DNA from: Afipia sp.
GTDB taxonomy: Bacteria; Pseudomonadota; Alphaproteobacteria; Rhizobiales; Xanthobacteraceae
Reading direction: 5' to 3'
Assembly (NCBI GenBank): GCA_024707075.1
Contig: JANQAK010000001.1
Location: 642,001-706,000, forward strand
DNA length: 64,000 nt
Part shown: in pieces, positions 63,881 through 64,000 of the stretch
Layout of the letters: each line of letters opens with the position of its first letter
Numbering within the stretch: the first letter of the stretch is position 1
The notes under the pieces: model-generated
The model's database searches: none
What the model was told of the DNA's origin: nothing
The model's input: the letters and a program-made list of their open reading frames with translations, nothing else
Position numbers and translations under genes: made by a program

Positions 63881-64000
63881 ACTCTACTCCGGGACGTCTA
63901 CAAGCCGGCAAAAACGATACGCAACGGTGCCGGCGCCCGACATGGCAAATGTGCCGTTAATTGATGAATGAACTGCAAACAGCCCGCGCCGGACGCGCCG

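Overview
The window reads as chromosomal DNA of a Nitrobacteraceae/Bradyrhizobiaceae alphaproteobacterium, of the Afipia, Oligotropha, Rhodopseudomonas or Bradyrhizobium kind. This is inferred from the high GC content, the complete PhyR-NepR-EcfG general stress system, EcfG-type promoters, DUF2865, DUF3309 and DUF2849 genes, a CysI-DUF934-CysH arrangement, and dense intergenic palindromic repeats of the type common in this family. No rRNA, tRNA, CRISPR array or prophage was seen.

Layout. 1-9 kb: thioesterase (cut by the window edge), nitronate monooxygenase, a YqaA/DedA membrane protein, hisE, small secreted proteins, an orphan solute-binding protein, a large secreted protein of unknown function with a possible Cys-His-Asp triad, and an NdvA-type glucan exporter. 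9-18 kb: D,D-carboxypeptidase, FadD, DUF924, a Wzx-like flippase, a patatin-bdhA pair and a CAP-domain lipoprotein. 18.5-33.7 kb: a sulfate-assimilation island. Its minus-strand arm is cysG-DUF2849-cysI-DUF934-cysH-sbp-cysT-cysW-cysA. Its plus-strand arm is cysD-cysNC-sbp-cysT-cysW. Together they cover sulfate uptake, activation, reduction and siroheme synthesis, with two permease sets and one visible ATPase. 34.3-36.5 kb: malate synthase G.

36.5-46.3 kb: a general stress response island. PhyR, NepR, EcfG and an HWE histidine kinase are surrounded by small envelope and stress genes (csbD, DUF3309/AI-2E, DUF883/holin-like, L,D-transpeptidase, small membrane proteins). Most of these have a GGAAC-N16/17-nGTT promoter upstream. 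A candidate GsrN-like small RNA with a C-rich loop lies beside phyR. 46.3-59.2 kb: urease and urea uptake, urtABCDE-ureDAB-DUF559-ureC-two ABM monooxygenases-ureEFG, with a sigma-54 promoter and an NtrC-like site upstream of urtA. 59.4-64 kb: rhlE, infA, cspA, and the start of a tad pilus region (TadE/TadG-like proteins and a CpaC N-terminal-domain protein).

Two features go beyond ordinary annotation. First, two sites (17950-18113 and 60938-61101) each carry a pair of about 76-bp hairpins arranged head-to-head. The arm sequences diverge, yet every hairpin keeps the same 3-nt asymmetric bulge. Second, a DUF559 endonuclease gene between ureB and ureC is bounded by inverted copies of a 37-bp repeat, and a gene-less version of the same repeat pair lies between urtC and urtB.

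At least five genes (hisE, cysA, nepR, urtA, tadE) carry single-base frameshifts. Correcting one base in each restores a family-typical protein, which points to residual sequencing indels rather than real gene loss.
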